The position numbers were made by a program, and so were the translations under genes. Shown piece by piece: positions 36,016 through 46,261 of a stretch of DNA of 64,000 bases. The DNA comes from Bacteroidales bacterium (lineage in GTDB: Bacteria; Bacteroidota; Bacteroidia; Bacteroidales; UBA932): NCBI GenBank assembly GCA_022647615.1, contig JALCKZ010000001.1, positions 1,166,178-1,230,177 on the forward strand, in the 5' to 3' direction. Every line of letters begins with the position of its first letter. Position 1 is the stretch's first letter. Below the pieces are notes generated by a model. That model worked only from the letters and a program-made list of their open reading frames with translations. It was not told the DNA's origin and made no database searches.

Positions 36016-37431
36016 GTGTTAAAAGATAACAGACATATTAATGAAGATTGGCTGAAAGCTGTGAAAAAGTCTGCAGATGCTTTTAATGAGCCTGTTACAG
36101 AAGACAAGCTAAAAAGCGGATGGGAGAGCCTTGAGCATGATCTTGCTAAGATTGATGCCGGCAGCAGGCAGGTTGGAGCTGTGTCTGGTGAGAGAAGGCA
36201 TTTTGCCGGCGGCAGAAGAATTATTCTTTGGAGTTCCCTTGCTGCGGCAGCTGTTGTGCTGGCTGTACTGATACTTTCTCCGCTCCATAAAAAGAGCGAT
36301 ACGGGAACACTACAAGCAGAATCTCAGCCGGCATCTGGCATAACATCTTCTGCCGCTTCGCCTTTGGTCGCATCTGCAAGCACTTCTCCTGCAGCACACT
36401 ACGCAGTTACAACAAAGAATGCAAATGCTCCGGGCAATTATGATTTGAAAATACGTTTTGGTTCTCCGCTTGAAAACGGGCAGTCACAAACATTGCAAAA
36501 AGGAACAAGTGCAAAGCGCAGGCAGTTTGTAATGTTGGCGCAAGTACGGAATCCCGGTTTTTGGCAGAGTGTAGGGGGGAATGCTCAGCCCGCTCAAGAG
36601 ACTATTAAGCAGAGAGTTAACGGCGAGCATGGATTGACTGCTTCTAAAAATTACAATAAAAAATATAAGAAGACTGGAAGAACTTATGAAGCAGGGGAAC
36701 CTATAAGAGTTTCAAGTACGGGAAGATGGACTGCGGGACTTATGATGCGCAATGCGGGAGGAACAAAAAATAATAGCGGCTCTTCTGACCTATATGCTTC
36801 CTCTCCTATAGACAACAGCAGTATGTATACTCTGTTACAGGCATTTGCAGTGTCTCCTTCTCCTGTGGATTACTCCCATAAACAGCCAATATCTGTCGGG
36901 ATAACAGTAGAGAGAAAAATTGGACACAGCGGAAAATTATCCATAGAGAGCGGTGTTGTTTACTCCCTGCTTAATTCTGATGTTGCAGCGGGAGAGTATA
37001 ATTTGAGACAGCACATTCATTATATAGGGATTCCAGTTGCGGCAAAATGGAATTTTGTGAATGCAGGCAGATTTACTCTTTATGCAGAGGGTGGCGGAAT
37101 GGTTGAGAAAGGAGTTGCAGGAAGAATGGAAAATGTTGACAACAAGAAACTTAGCTCTGGAAAATTTAAAGTCAGGGGACTGCAGTTTTCAGTTGCCGCA
37201 GACGCCGGAGCTGAATTCAAAGTGTATAAAAATGTAGGAATATATGTCCAGCCGGGAGTCTCTTACTACTTCAAACCCAAGGCTATGGAGGTGTTTTACG
37301 TTAACGGCAAATGCACCGGTTCCGTTGGTGGAACGCATAACGGAAACGGACGTTCGTTCCAGCTGGAAAGTATCCGTACAAACAACCGCGTTGGACTTTC
37401 ATTACAAGCCGGCATAAGATTAAGCTACTAG
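36016..37431 (+). CDS. Membrane protein with anti-sigma-like N-terminus and beta-barrel-like C-terminus
   Basis: 471 residues from GTG 36016. A cytoplasmic segment of about 70 residues (WLKAVKKSADAFNEPVTEDK) precedes one membrane span (IILWSSLAAAAVVLAVLIL), a Ser/Ala-rich linker, and about 200 residues of beta-rich sequence with aromatic-ended strands. These include VGITVERKIGHSGKLSIESG and VYKNVGIYVQPGVSYYF, with a C-terminal GIRLSY, similar to outer-membrane beta-barrel (PorT-like) domains. Position 7 bases after the ECF sigma gene supports an anti-sigma role. A span plus barrel is topologically unusual. Confidence 0.65.
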   Translation: MLKDNRHINEDWLKAVKKSADAFNEPVTEDKLKSGWESLEHDLAKIDAGSRQVGAVSGERRHFAGGRRIILWSSLAAAAVVLAVLILSPLHKKSDTGTLQAESQPASGITSSAASPLVASASTSPAAHYAVTTKNANAPGNYDLKIRFGSPLENGQSQTLQKGTSAKRRQFVMLAQVRNPGFWQSVGGNAQPAQETIKQRVNGEHGLTASKNYNKKYKKTGRTYEAGEPIRVSSTGRWTAGLMMRNAGGTKNNSGSSDLYASSPIDNSSMYTLLQAFAVSPSPVDYSHKQPISVGITVERKIGHSGKLSIESGVVYSLLNSDVAAGEYNLRQHIHYIGIPVAAKWNFVNAGRFTLYAEGGGMVEKGVAGRMENVDNKKLSSGKFKVRGLQFSVAADAGAEFKVYKNVGIYVQPGVSYYFKPKAMEVFYVNGKCTGSVGGTHNGNGRSFQLESIRTNNRVGLSLQAGIRLSY

Positions 37432-37443
37432 AACTTTTCTGAT

Positions 37444-37451
37444 TATCTTTG
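37444..37451 (+). promoter_or_regulatory. -7 box TATCTTTG, near-leaderless
   Basis: Exact TAnnTTTG, ending 5 bases before ATG 37457. Transcription would start at or next to the start codon. Confidence 0.55.
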
Positions 37452-37456
37452 CCGCC

Positions 37457-38404
37457 ATGACCGAACGTTTATCAATTGGAAGGCGACTTTGGAATTGCGT
37501 TAAGGATGTTATCCCTGCCGCAAAGAAGACTGCAATTTGGATTGTAGAGATTACGGCAACTGTTTCCGCCGTAATTTTTATTCTGCGTGCGCTTAATATT
37601 ATTCCATTGATTTCCAATGCGGTAAGTCCTATAATGAAGTTTGTGGGACTGCCTGGCGAGGCATCTCTTGCCTACGTAAGCGGCTACTTTGTAAATGTTT
37701 ACTCGGCAATTGCAGCAGCCGTGACTCTTGGGCTTACGCGCCGCAGCATGACAATTCTTGCCGTGATGGTAATGTGCTCCCATAGCATGATTGTAGAGAC
37801 GGCTGTTCAGAAGAAGACCGGCTCATCTGCTATAAGGATTGTGATTATCAGAACATTAAGCGGAATTGCATTGGCATTCTTTCTTAATCTCATAATGCCT
37901 GCGGAGGCGGCAACAACAGCAAGTTCTGCGGCAATTGCAAATCCTCCGTTTTGGATAATGTTTAAGGATTGGATAATCTCTCTTGTGAAATTATGTCTTA
38001 AAATTATTATCCTGATATTCTTGTTATCCGTTCTGCAGAAGATACTTAAAGAGTTTGGCATCATAAACGTAATCTCCAGATTCCTTAACTGGCCTCTTAA
38101 ATTTTTCGGACTCTCTCCAAACACATCATTCTTGTGGATTGTAGCTAACACGCTTGGGCTTGCCTATGGCGCCGCGGTGATGTTTCAGGAGAAAGAGAGC
38201 GGACATGTTTCTGAAAGAGAAATACAATTGCTGAATTCTCATATTGCAATATCCCACAGTAATTTGGAAGATTTGATATTGTTCACTTCCGTGGGAGGAA
38301 TCTGGTGGATAATCCTGCTTACGCGCTGGGCTGGCTCATTTGTTCTTGTATGGGAGGAGCGCCTGGAATTTTTCCTGAGCGACCGGAGGAAAGCGTCCGC
38401 TTGA
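37457..38404 (+). CDS. Nucleoside-recognition (Gate) domain membrane protein
   Basis: 315 residues with about eight hydrophobic segments. Two Gate-type repeats are visible, each with the LPGEASLAYVSGYFVNVYSA / SPNTSFLWIVANTLGLAYGA pattern of SpmA/SpmB-like proteins. Predicted inner-membrane protein; transport role suspected, substrate unknown. Confidence 0.8.
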   Translation: MTERLSIGRRLWNCVKDVIPAAKKTAIWIVEITATVSAVIFILRALNIIPLISNAVSPIMKFVGLPGEASLAYVSGYFVNVYSAIAAAVTLGLTRRSMTILAVMVMCSHSMIVETAVQKKTGSSAIRIVIIRTLSGIALAFFLNLIMPAEAATTASSAAIANPPFWIMFKDWIISLVKLCLKIIILIFLLSVLQKILKEFGIINVISRFLNWPLKFFGLSPNTSFLWIVANTLGLAYGAAVMFQEKESGHVSEREIQLLNSHIAISHSNLEDLILFTSVGGIWWIILLTRWAGSFVLVWEERLEFFLSDRRKASA

Positions 38405-38422
38405 TTTTCTCTCTGATTTTAT

Positions 38423-38430
38423 TAAATTTG
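38423..38430 (+). promoter_or_regulatory. -7 box TAAATTTG for trxB
   Basis: Exact TAnnTTTG with CTTG 19 bases upstream (38400-38403), close to the TTTG -33 consensus. ATG follows at 38485. Confidence 0.55.
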
Positions 38431-38484
38431 CAGCCCGTTGCCAAAGGCGGTGTTGTTGCCCTTTGAGCAGAGGAGATTATTTGT

Positions 38485-39450
38485 ATGGAGAGAATAAAAT
38501 GTTTAATAGCCGGCAGCGGTCCGGCGGGATATACGGCGGCAATTTATGCGGCCCGCGCCAATCTTAATCCGGTTATTTACAGCGGAATGGAGCTGGGCGG
38601 ACAGCTTACCACAACAACTACGGTAGACAATTTTCCCGGTTTTCCGGACGGCATAGACGGAGGAGAACTTGTTGCGCGCATGAAGCAGCAGGCGGAGAGG
38701 TTTGGAGTGGATGTGCGCAGCGGAGTAATAACCAAAACGGATTTTTCCAAGAGGCCGTTTACATTAACAATAGATACTGATAAAGAGGTACTTGCTGATA
38801 CTGTTATCATCGCGACAGGTGCTTCTGCAAAATATCTTAATATCCCCGGAGAGCAGAAATTCCGCGGAAGCGGGGTGAGCGCCTGCGCAACTTGCGACGG
38901 CTTTTTCTATAAGAATAAGGAGGTTGCGGTTGTTGGCGGCGGAGATACCGCATGCGAAGAGGCTGTATACCTGTCGGGAATATGCAAAAAGGTCTCTATG
39001 ATTGTGCGCAGAGATGTTTTTAGAGCATCCAAGGCTATGCAGGAGAGGGTTGCGTCTAAAGAAAATATTGAGGTTTTGTGGCAGTGCGAACCTTTGGAAG
39101 TTGTTGGAGATGAGAGTGGTGTGACAGGAGTTAAAATATTGGACAAGAAGCTGGCGGATAGAGCTGAGGCTGAGGTTGTGAATGGCAAGCGTGGTGTTGT
39201 AAGAATTGTTCCTGTATGGGGAATGTTTCTTGCGGTTGGGCATCATCCTAATTCTGAGGTATTTAAGCCTTGGATAAATATGGATGCCGAGGGTTATGTC
39301 ATTACGGAACCCGGGAGTCCAAAGACTAACGTCCCCGGAATTTTTGCAGCGGGAGATGTTGCGGATTTGCATTATAAACAAGCAATTACAGCTGCGGCGG
39401 CAGGATGCAAGGCCGCGGTTGAGGTGGACAAATTCCTGCAGGGAGAATAA
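38485..39450 (+). CDS. trxB: Thioredoxin-disulfide reductase
   Basis: 321 residues. FAD site AGSGPAGYTAAIYAARAN, redox motif CATCDGFF, NADPH site VVGGGDTACEEAVYL, and the C-terminal FAD motif GIFAAGDVADLHYKQ. Reduces thioredoxin with NADPH in the cytoplasm. Length and motif order are standard. Confidence 0.95.
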   Translation: MERIKCLIAGSGPAGYTAAIYAARANLNPVIYSGMELGGQLTTTTTVDNFPGFPDGIDGGELVARMKQQAERFGVDVRSGVITKTDFSKRPFTLTIDTDKEVLADTVIIATGASAKYLNIPGEQKFRGSGVSACATCDGFFYKNKEVAVVGGGDTACEEAVYLSGICKKVSMIVRRDVFRASKAMQERVASKENIEVLWQCEPLEVVGDESGVTGVKILDKKLADRAEAEVVNGKRGVVRIVPVWGMFLAVGHHPNSEVFKPWINMDAEGYVITEPGSPKTNVPGIFAAGDVADLHYKQAITAAAAGCKAAVEVDKFLQGE

Positions 39451-39495
39451 TTTGGCTTTATATTTGCCTATACCAGGGCATTCAAAATAGGAAAC

Positions 39496-40659
39496 ATGAA
39501 AAATCTAAAATTATTGGCGGCGTTGTTATTTGTGGTTTTAGCTGCCGGGGGTTGCAAAAGCTATTACGACGCGCTGCTTAAGAGCGACGATGTTGACGTA
39601 AAGTTCAAAGCTGGTATGGACTACTATAACAAGGGCAAATTTAGAAAATCTGCGGAATTGTTTGAGAGTCTTATACTTCCAACGCAGGGAACGCAAAAGG
39701 AAGATTCCGTACAGTACTACAATGCAATGAGCAACTACAGATACGGAGATTACGTAACAGCGGAGCAGAATTTTGCTAAATTTTTGGAGGTGTTTCCTAG
39801 AAGCCCATTTACAGAAGAGTCTAAATTTTTGAGAATTAAATGTTTGTATGAAGGAACTTACCGCTGGGAATTGGACCAGACTCCAACTTCAAAAGCGATG
39901 ACTATAATTACAAGTTTCATGTATGAACATCCTGAGAGCCAGTACTATAATATCTGCAAAGCTATGATGGCCGAGTTCCAGGAGCGTTTGGATAGAAAGA
40001 GTTTTGAGGCTGCTAAGCTGTATTATAACATGCAGGACTACAAGGCAGCACATTATGCGTTAAAGACAGTACTTAAGGATAATTCAAATAATCAATACAG
40101 AGAGCAGGTTTTATATTACACTGCAATGTCTTCCTACAAGTTTGCCCAGATGAGCGTTCCTGAGAAACAGAAGGAGAGATATATGACTTATGTTGACGAT
40201 TATTATAACTTTGTAGGAGAATATCCTAATGCGGTTGAAAGAAAGATTTTGGATGCTAACTTTGTAAAGGCGCGCAAGATAGCTGGTTTGAAGGATACTG
40301 ATTCTACTCTGATAGCAAAGGCGCAGAATACAGGTGAGCAGACAGTTGAGGGCGTTGTTCCAAAGACAAAGTCTACTGTTAAGGCAGACAGGAGAAGTGC
40401 AAAGCAGGCAGTTAAAGATGCTAAAAAGGCTGTAAGAATAGAGGAGGCCAAGAACAGCGTGGCGCTGGGAGTCTCTGATGATAAGGCTCTTGTAAAGCAA
40501 AGAAAAGCTGAGGAGAGAAAGATAGAGAAGGAGAACAGGGCAGATGTAAGAGCTGCAAGAAAAATAGAGAGAGAGGAGAAGGCTGCGGCAAAGAAGGCGG
40601 AAAAAGAGAAGGCAGATGCAGCTAAAGCGGCGGCCGATAAAAAAACAGAAAATAAATAG
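39496..40659 (+). CDS. bamD: Outer-membrane assembly lipoprotein BamD
   Basis: 387 residues. Lipoprotein signal LLAALLFVVLAAGGC. TPR-like repeats follow (GMDYYNKGKFRKSAELFESL, ADYV-type units, YYNMQDYKAAHYALKTVL), typical of BamD, which works with BamA in outer-membrane protein insertion. The last 90 residues are a charged Lys/Glu/Ala tail not found in proteobacterial BamD. Followed by rpoZ after 11 bases. Confidence 0.88.
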   Translation: MKNLKLLAALLFVVLAAGGCKSYYDALLKSDDVDVKFKAGMDYYNKGKFRKSAELFESLILPTQGTQKEDSVQYYNAMSNYRYGDYVTAEQNFAKFLEVFPRSPFTEESKFLRIKCLYEGTYRWELDQTPTSKAMTIITSFMYEHPESQYYNICKAMMAEFQERLDRKSFEAAKLYYNMQDYKAAHYALKTVLKDNSNNQYREQVLYYTAMSSYKFAQMSVPEKQKERYMTYVDDYYNFVGEYPNAVERKILDANFVKARKIAGLKDTDSTLIAKAQNTGEQTVEGVVPKTKSTVKADRRSAKQAVKDAKKAVRIEEAKNSVALGVSDDKALVKQRKAEERKIEKENRADVRAARKIEREEKAAAKKAEKEKADAAKAAADKKTENK

Positions 40660-40670
40660 GAGAAAAAATA

Positions 40671-41003
40671 ATGGACGAAAAAGTGAAGAAAGTGGAAAAA
40701 GTTCCGGATAATACTGTTACAAGGGATATTATAGAATTATCCCAGACAACCGGAAACATCTATGAATCAACGGTTATTATTGCCAAAAGGGCTAACCAAA
40801 TTGCTGCAGAGCTAAAGAAAGAGTTGTCTGACAAGTTGGAGGAGTTCTCCAATAATAACATGGCTGATACTCTGGAAGAGACATTTGAGAACAGAGAGCA
40901 GATAGAGATATCTCGCCACTATGAGAAGCTTCCAAAGCCTACGCTTACCGCCATTAAAGAGTTCCAGAACGGAGAAATTTATTGGCGTAAGATAGAGTCT
41001 TAG
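40671..41003 (+). CDS. rpoZ: RNA polymerase omega subunit (Bacteroidetes type)
   Basis: 110 residues. The stretch IYESTVIIAKRANQIAAELK matches the conserved omega helix (AxxRAxQI). Divergent beyond that, as in other Bacteroidetes. It lies between bamD and recN with 11 and 1 base gaps, a common order in the phylum. Confidence 0.8.
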   Translation: MDEKVKKVEKVPDNTVTRDIIELSQTTGNIYESTVIIAKRANQIAAELKKELSDKLEEFSNNNMADTLEETFENREQIEISRHYEKLPKPTLTAIKEFQNGEIYWRKIES

Positions 41004-41004
41004 T

Positions 41005-42618
41005 TTGCTTAGGAAATTAACCATACAGAATTACGCTCTCATTGAGAGTCTGGACATTGATTTCCCTGACGGATTGATAATCATCACGGGTGAAACAGGT
41101 GCCGGCAAATCTATTTTGCTAGGCGCCATTTCTCTTTTATTGGGAGTTAAGGCAGATTTAAATGTTCTAAAGAGAGCTGATAAGAATTGTGTGGTAGAGG
41201 GTGAATTTGAGGCAGATGGGAAAGATTACATTTTGAGGAGAGTTATTGCTCCTTCCGGCAGATCTCGCTCATTCATTAATGATGAGCCTGTTACAAGCGC
41301 AGCTCTTGCGGATATATCATCCAGGCTGGTAGACGTGCATGCCCAGCATAAGCATTTGCTTTTGAATGACAAAGATTTCCAGCTTAAAGTTCTTGATTAT
41401 TTCAGCGGTACCGGGGATTTGCTGGTTAAATATAGGGCTGAATATGAGAAAGTTATTGAGCTGCAGGAAGAGCTGAAAAAACTAGAGGCGCAAATTGCGG
41501 CTGACCGTCGGGATAGAGAATATAGAGAGTTTCAATTTAAAAAATTAGATGAGGCCTCTTTAAAAGAGGGGGAGCTGGAGGAGCTGGATGCTGAACAGAA
41601 GCAGCTGGCAAATGCTGAGGAGATAAAATCTTCCATTACAGGTGCAATTAATTTATTATCAGGAGATAGCACATCTACGTTGCAAAATCTCAAGGATGCG
41701 GGTCAGCTTTTGGAAAAGTGTTCTAACTTTGTCCCCGTTTTTTCAGATTTGGCTAAAAGAATTGAGAGTTGCAGAATTGAGTGCAAAGATATTTTAGGCG
41801 AGCTGGAGAAAAAAGAGGAGGATGTGGTTGTTTCTCCCGGAAGGCTGGAAGAAGTAGAGAACAGAATGAGTGATTTGTATGCTCTGCTTAAGCGTTTTAA
41901 TTGTTCTGAAATAAAAGAGCTGATTGCAATCAAAGATGATTTTTCAGATAAGCTGAGACAGACAGAAAAGGGTGATGAACAGCATGTTAAGCTGGTAAAA
42001 GAACTGGAGGACAGCAAGAAGGAGAGAGAGCGCATTGCGCTTTTGATTTCTGAAAAAAGAAGAGAGTTTGCTCCAAAGCTGAGCAGAAAATTGGAGGGTG
42101 CAATAAAAGATTTGGAGATGCCCAATGCAAGGTTTGATGTTCAGCTCTCCAATCTTGCGGAGTGTTCCCCGTCCGGCAAAGATGAAATCCATTTTATGTT
42201 TACCGCAAACGGAGCTGAGAGAATGGTTGAAATACAGAAGATTGCAAGCGGCGGTGAGTTGTCCAGAATAATGCTCTGCATAAAGAAATTGATGGCCGAA
42301 TATATCGGAATGCCTACAATGATTTTTGATGAGATTGATGTTGGAGTTTCCGGAAGCATAGCAGATAAGATGGGAAGATTGCTGAGCGACATGGGAAAGA
42401 ATATGCAGATTTTTGCAATAACGCACCTTCCGCAGATAGCATCAAAAGGAAAGACGCATCTGCTTGTGTATAAGGAGTTTGATAACACAAAGCATGCGCA
42501 GACAAAAATAAAAGTTCTCAGCAGCAAGGATAGAATTATGGAGATTGCAAGATTGCTCAGCGGAGAAAAAATGAGCAGCGCGGCAGTTGAAAATGCAAAG
42601 GTGCTTTTGGGAGTTTAA
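41005..42618 (+). CDS. recN: DNA repair protein RecN
   Basis: 537 residues from TTG 41005, one base after the rpoZ stop; the N-terminus LRKLTIQNYALIESLDIDF is typical. Walker A is ITGETGAGKSILL, the signature motif is IASGGELSRIMLCIK, Walker B is MIFDEIDVGVSG, with a long coiled coil between. SMC-like ATPase for double-strand break repair. Confidence 0.93.
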   Translation: MLRKLTIQNYALIESLDIDFPDGLIIITGETGAGKSILLGAISLLLGVKADLNVLKRADKNCVVEGEFEADGKDYILRRVIAPSGRSRSFINDEPVTSAALADISSRLVDVHAQHKHLLLNDKDFQLKVLDYFSGTGDLLVKYRAEYEKVIELQEELKKLEAQIAADRRDREYREFQFKKLDEASLKEGELEELDAEQKQLANAEEIKSSITGAINLLSGDSTSTLQNLKDAGQLLEKCSNFVPVFSDLAKRIESCRIECKDILGELEKKEEDVVVSPGRLEEVENRMSDLYALLKRFNCSEIKELIAIKDDFSDKLRQTEKGDEQHVKLVKELEDSKKERERIALLISEKRREFAPKLSRKLEGAIKDLEMPNARFDVQLSNLAECSPSGKDEIHFMFTANGAERMVEIQKIASGGELSRIMLCIKKLMAEYIGMPTMIFDEIDVGVSGSIADKMGRLLSDMGKNMQIFAITHLPQIASKGKTHLLVYKEFDNTKHAQTKIKVLSSKDRIMEIARLLSGEKMSSAAVENAKVLLGV

Positions 42619-42671
42619 ATGCACTAACTGTCGGGATACAAAAAGAAAACTAATTATAAACGTTAAATATC

Positions 42672-43487
42672 ATGAGGTTAATTATTCAAAAGGACTATGG
42701 TGAATTGTCAAAGTGGGCGGCAACTTACATAGTTAAAAAAATCAATGCCTTTAAGCCAACTAAGAAGCATCCTTTTGTTCTTGGACTCCCGACAGGTTCC
42801 ACACCAATAGGCACTTACAAAGAGCTTATTAAATTTTACAAAGCCGGAAAAATATCTTTTAAGAATGTTGTAACATTCAACATGGATGAATACATAGGAA
42901 TCCCGGAAAACCATCCGGAGAGCTACCATACTTTTATGAAAGAGAATTTCTTCAGCCATATTGATATTCCTGCGGAGAATATTCATATTCTTAATGGAAA
43001 CGCAAAAGACCCTGATAAAGAGTGCGATGAGTATGAGGAGAAAATTAAATCTTTTGGCGGAATAGATTTGTTCATGGGCGGAGTTGGTCCGGACGGTCAC
43101 ATTGCATTTAATGAACCGGGCTCTTCACTTTCTTCCAGAACAAGAGTAAAGACTCTTACAACTGACACTATCATAGCTAATTCCAGGTTCTTTAACAATG
43201 ATATTAATCTTGTCCCAAAGACTGCCTGCACCGTTGGAGTAGGTACGATAATGGATGCAAAAGAGGTTATGATTCTTGTTAACGGACATAACAAAGCTCG
43301 CGCACTGCGTCATGCAGTTGAGGAGTCAGTTAATCACATGTGGACAGTTAGCATCCTTCAGATGCATCCGCTTGGAATTATAGTTTGCGACGACGCTTCT
43401 ACGGTTGAGCTAAAAGTGGGAACTGTAAACTATTACAAAGATATTGAGAAGGATAATCTGGACCCGGAAAATATGTTAAAGTATTAA
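42672..43487 (+). CDS. nagB: Glucosamine-6-phosphate deaminase
   Basis: 271 residues. [25 protein letters not shown] and [16 protein letters not shown] are the NagB substrate and catalytic motifs (Asp72-like, Asp141-like and His143-like residues present). Converts glucosamine-6-phosphate to fructose-6-phosphate and ammonia. Full length. Confidence 0.95.
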   Translation: MRLIIQKDYGELSKWAATYIVKKINAFKPTKKHPFVLGLPTGSTPIGTYKELIKFYKAGKISFKNVVTFNMDEYIGIPENHPESYHTFMKENFFSHIDIPAENIHILNGNAKDPDKECDEYEEKIKSFGGIDLFMGGVGPDGHIAFNEPGSSLSSRTRVKTLTTDTIIANSRFFNNDINLVPKTACTVGVGTIMDAKEVMILVNGHNKARALRHAVEESVNHMWTVSILQMHPLGIIVCDDASTVELKVGTVNYYKDIEKDNLDPENMLKY

Positions 43488-45262
43488 TCCTTGGTTACAG
43501 TATAATCTGTTTTATACGTGATGCCGGTTGTTGAGACATTCTCAAAGCCGGCATTGCTGTTTTTCCGGCGGAATCCAAAACTTTGCTGCAACATTTCACC
43601 CTTCTCCAGCTCATCTTCATTATTAATGCCGGAGTTTAAACCGTTGATAATTTGCAGGGAGAAGAACTTTGTAACATCGTATCCGTTAAATGAATTTGCG
43701 GAAGGCTCCGTATTATAAAGCGCTCTGAATTGTTTTGTAAATCTCTGAACGTCCTCGTTAGAAAAATCTACATAGTAAGGCATGGACAGCTTAAGTTCAA
43801 ACTTGTTATACTCAGAGACATCCACAGCTTCAAATGACCTCCATTTTGGAGTGCCGTAAAGAGAAATTTTATCATTCATCTCCAGAATGTCAAGATTCCT
43901 TAAAACGTCGCTCACAAAAGCCTCATTGTAGCTGGGCACAATAACAATGTTCTCTTTGTCCGCTGCAATTTTCTGTTTAAAGGTACTCCCGATAGTTCTT
44001 CCCTGCAGGATTGTATACGCAATCTCGGTGAATTTAATTCCCTCTTTTTTAAGCAGTTGCATCACTTCATTTGCGGCCCATTTATCATTTCCTCCATTTT
44101 GATAGATGACAACTACGTTGCCATTTGGAGATGTCTCGTATTCATTTTTTGCCTCCATAACCAAGTTGCGGAATTGAGTATTTACTGTTGGAGGAACCTG
44201 AAATAAATACTTGCTTTTGTTTACAAGAGAATCTGCGGAAGGGTCCAGCGGTGATACAAGGGGAATAGCGTGCTTGTTTATGTAAGGTATGAAATCTCTT
44301 ATGCTAGAGCTTCTTACAGGGCCTATGATTAGATTGCAGCCGGTAAGCTTCCCGGAATTTATCATTGCCTGTGAAGAGCTGAATTCACTCTGGTCCAAAG
44401 TATTAACTGTGACATTTGCGCCTGATTCCTTTAAATCATTAATAGCCAAAAGAGCTCCCGCGTAAAAATCCATGTAATTTGTATTTGGCTTTGCGCTCTT
44501 GCTGTTAAGCGGAAGTATTATTGCAACTTTAACGGGGACGGAGCCTGCCGCTACATTTTCACTGCCGGCATTTACGTTGCGCTCTGCAATCTCCTGCTTG
44601 TTGCTGACTGCAGAATTATCTTGTTTGCTTGCTGCCTGTGAATTATTTTTTTTGCCGCTTGCTGCAGAATCTGTTGATTTGCTGTTTATTGCAGCAATTG
44701 GTATGCGAAGCGTCTGAACTCCTTTTAAGGTAGGGTCTGTGATATTATTCTCTTTAATCAGCACGCTCTTATCTACATGGAACTCATTTGCAATGTCATC
44801 CAAATCTTCATACCACTTAACTTCATGTACTATGTATTTATTGTCGCCGACAGGTTTTCCGTTTGTGCTGCCCTGAACATTTGCACTCTGATTTTTACTG
44901 CTTTGAATTGAGTTGTCCGCATCCTTGTTATTCTTTGCAGATTTCTCATTATCAGCAGTTTTAACAGTTGCATCCTCTTCAGGATTTACAGGGATATATA
45001 GCAGAGTTCCCTCCTTCAGTCCGTTTGCCAGAGCGGGATTATATTTTTGCAGCTCCTCTATGGTAACCTTGTATGCTTTGCTTATTGAGTAAAGCGTCTC
45101 CTGTTTTTTTACTCCATGCGCATACATAAGCTTTCCGTTAACCTTTACTATCTCTTTAGAAATGGTAACAGGTACTTGTGCGTAAGTTGTTGCGGGCAAG
45201 GATATTGCAAATGAAAACAAAGCAAGCGCGCATAGCGCCGCAAATTTATTATAACCCTTCAT
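43484..45262 (-). CDS. LysM protein with periplasmic-binding-like receptor domain
   Basis: 592 residues. Signal peptide [16 protein letters not shown]. Two LysM motifs follow: [20 protein letters not shown] (about 54-73) and [19 protein letters not shown] (about 150-168). A Ser/Asn-rich linker leads to a type-1 periplasmic-binding fold ([17 protein letters not shown] onward). Predicted cell-wall-anchored periplasmic protein, ligand unknown. Its 3' end overlaps nagB's by four bases on the opposite strand. Confidence 0.85.
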   Translation of the reverse strand: MKGYNKFAALCALALFSFAISLPATTYAQVPVTISKEIVKVNGKLMYAHGVKKQETLYSISKAYKVTIEELQKYNPALANGLKEGTLLYIPVNPEEDATVKTADNEKSAKNNKDADNSIQSSKNQSANVQGSTNGKPVGDNKYIVHEVKWYEDLDDIANEFHVDKSVLIKENNITDPTLKGVQTLRIPIAAINSKSTDSAASGKKNNSQAASKQDNSAVSNKQEIAERNVNAGSENVAAGSVPVKVAIILPLNSKSAKPNTNYMDFYAGALLAINDLKESGANVTVNTLDQSEFSSSQAMINSGKLTGCNLIIGPVRSSSIRDFIPYINKHAIPLVSPLDPSADSLVNKSKYLFQVPPTVNTQFRNLVMEAKNEYETSPNGNVVVIYQNGGNDKWAANEVMQLLKKEGIKFTEIAYTILQGRTIGSTFKQKIAADKENIVIVPSYNEAFVSDVLRNLDILEMNDKISLYGTPKWRSFEAVDVSEYNKFELKLSMPYYVDFSNEDVQRFTKQFRALYNTEPSANSFNGYDVTKFFSLQIINGLNSGINNEDELEKGEMLQQSFGFRRKNSNAGFENVSTTGITYKTDYTVTKD

Positions 45263-45301
45263 AACAAAAATATTTGCTAAAAACCGCCGGCGGACAGAGG
45301 C

Positions 45302-46255
45302 TTATTCAAGCCTTGCAAGCATGTTTTTAATGTTCTCTTCTATTCTCTCGTACACTTTATCGTCATACGGAGTTTTTACAAATTTTGTGCCTGTAACGGC
45401 CTCATAAAGTTCTATATATCTGTTGGATATTTCAGATACTTTTGCGTCCGTCATCTCCGGAACTTTCTGTCCTGCCTGGCCCTGGAATCCGTTGTCCATC
45501 AGCCATTCGCGCACAAATTCTTTAGACAGCTGCTTCTGCTGTTCTCCCTTTGCAAACTTCTCCGCATACCCCTCTTTATAGAAATAACGGGAGCTGTCGG
45601 GAGTATGAATTTCATCCATAAGGCAAACTTCTCCGTCCAAAAGGCCAAATTCATATTTGGTGTCTACCAATATTAGTCCGTGGCTGTCAGCTATTTCTGA
45701 ACCTCTCTGGAAAATTTTAAGAGTGTAGTCTTCTACTTTCTCATAAATATCTGCCGGTATAAGTCCTTGCTTTATAATCTCTTCCTTTGAGATATCCTGG
45801 TCATGGCCTCCAATCTCCGCTTTGGTGGTAGGGGTGATAATAGGGTGCTCAAATTTTTGGTGCTCTCTCATTCCGTCAGGAATTTTTACGCCGCAGATTT
45901 CTCTTGCACCTGCTTTATATGACCTCCATGAACTTCCTGTAAGATAACCTCTTACAATCATTTCAACCGGAAGCGGCTGGCATTTGTACCCAACCGTAAC
46001 CATTGGGTCTGGAGAGGCGATTTTCCAATTGCGGACAATGTCCGTTGTCTTGTCCAGGAACTGAGATGCAATCTGGTTAAGCACCTGTCCCTTGTAAGGA
46101 ATACCGCGCGGCAGAACCACGTCAAATGCTGATATCCTGTCTGTTGCAACCATGACAAGATATTTGTCATTAATAAAATAAACATCACGCACCTTGCCGG
46201 TGTACTTGCCTGTCTGACCCTTGAAGTCAAAATTTGTTTTTACGATTGAGTCCAT
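45302..46255 (-). CDS. purC: SAICAR synthase (purine biosynthesis)
   Basis: 317 residues. [48 protein letters not shown] and [11 protein letters not shown] are the PurC signatures. Ligates aspartate to CAIR with ATP. The length fits the longer bacterial/yeast-type form. Confidence 0.95.
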   Translation of the reverse strand: MDSIVKTNFDFKGQTGKYTGKVRDVYFINDKYLVMVATDRISAFDVVLPRGIPYKGQVLNQIASQFLDKTTDIVRNWKIASPDPMVTVGYKCQPLPVEMIVRGYLTGSSWRSYKAGAREICGVKIPDGMREHQKFEHPIITPTTKAEIGGHDQDISKEEIIKQGLIPADIYEKVEDYTLKIFQRGSEIADSHGLILVDTKYEFGLLDGEVCLMDEIHTPDSSRYFYKEGYAEKFAKGEQQKQLSKEFVREWLMDNGFQGQAGQKVPEMTDAKVSEISNRYIELYEAVTGTKFVKTPYDDKVYERIEENIKNMLARLE

Positions 46256-46261
46256 ATAGCA

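Noticed and set aside
44821..44870. GCCGACAG and similar near-matches to the 9-mer
   Set aside because: Only exact TCCCGACAG and the single variant TCGCGACAG were counted; looser matches would inflate the claim.
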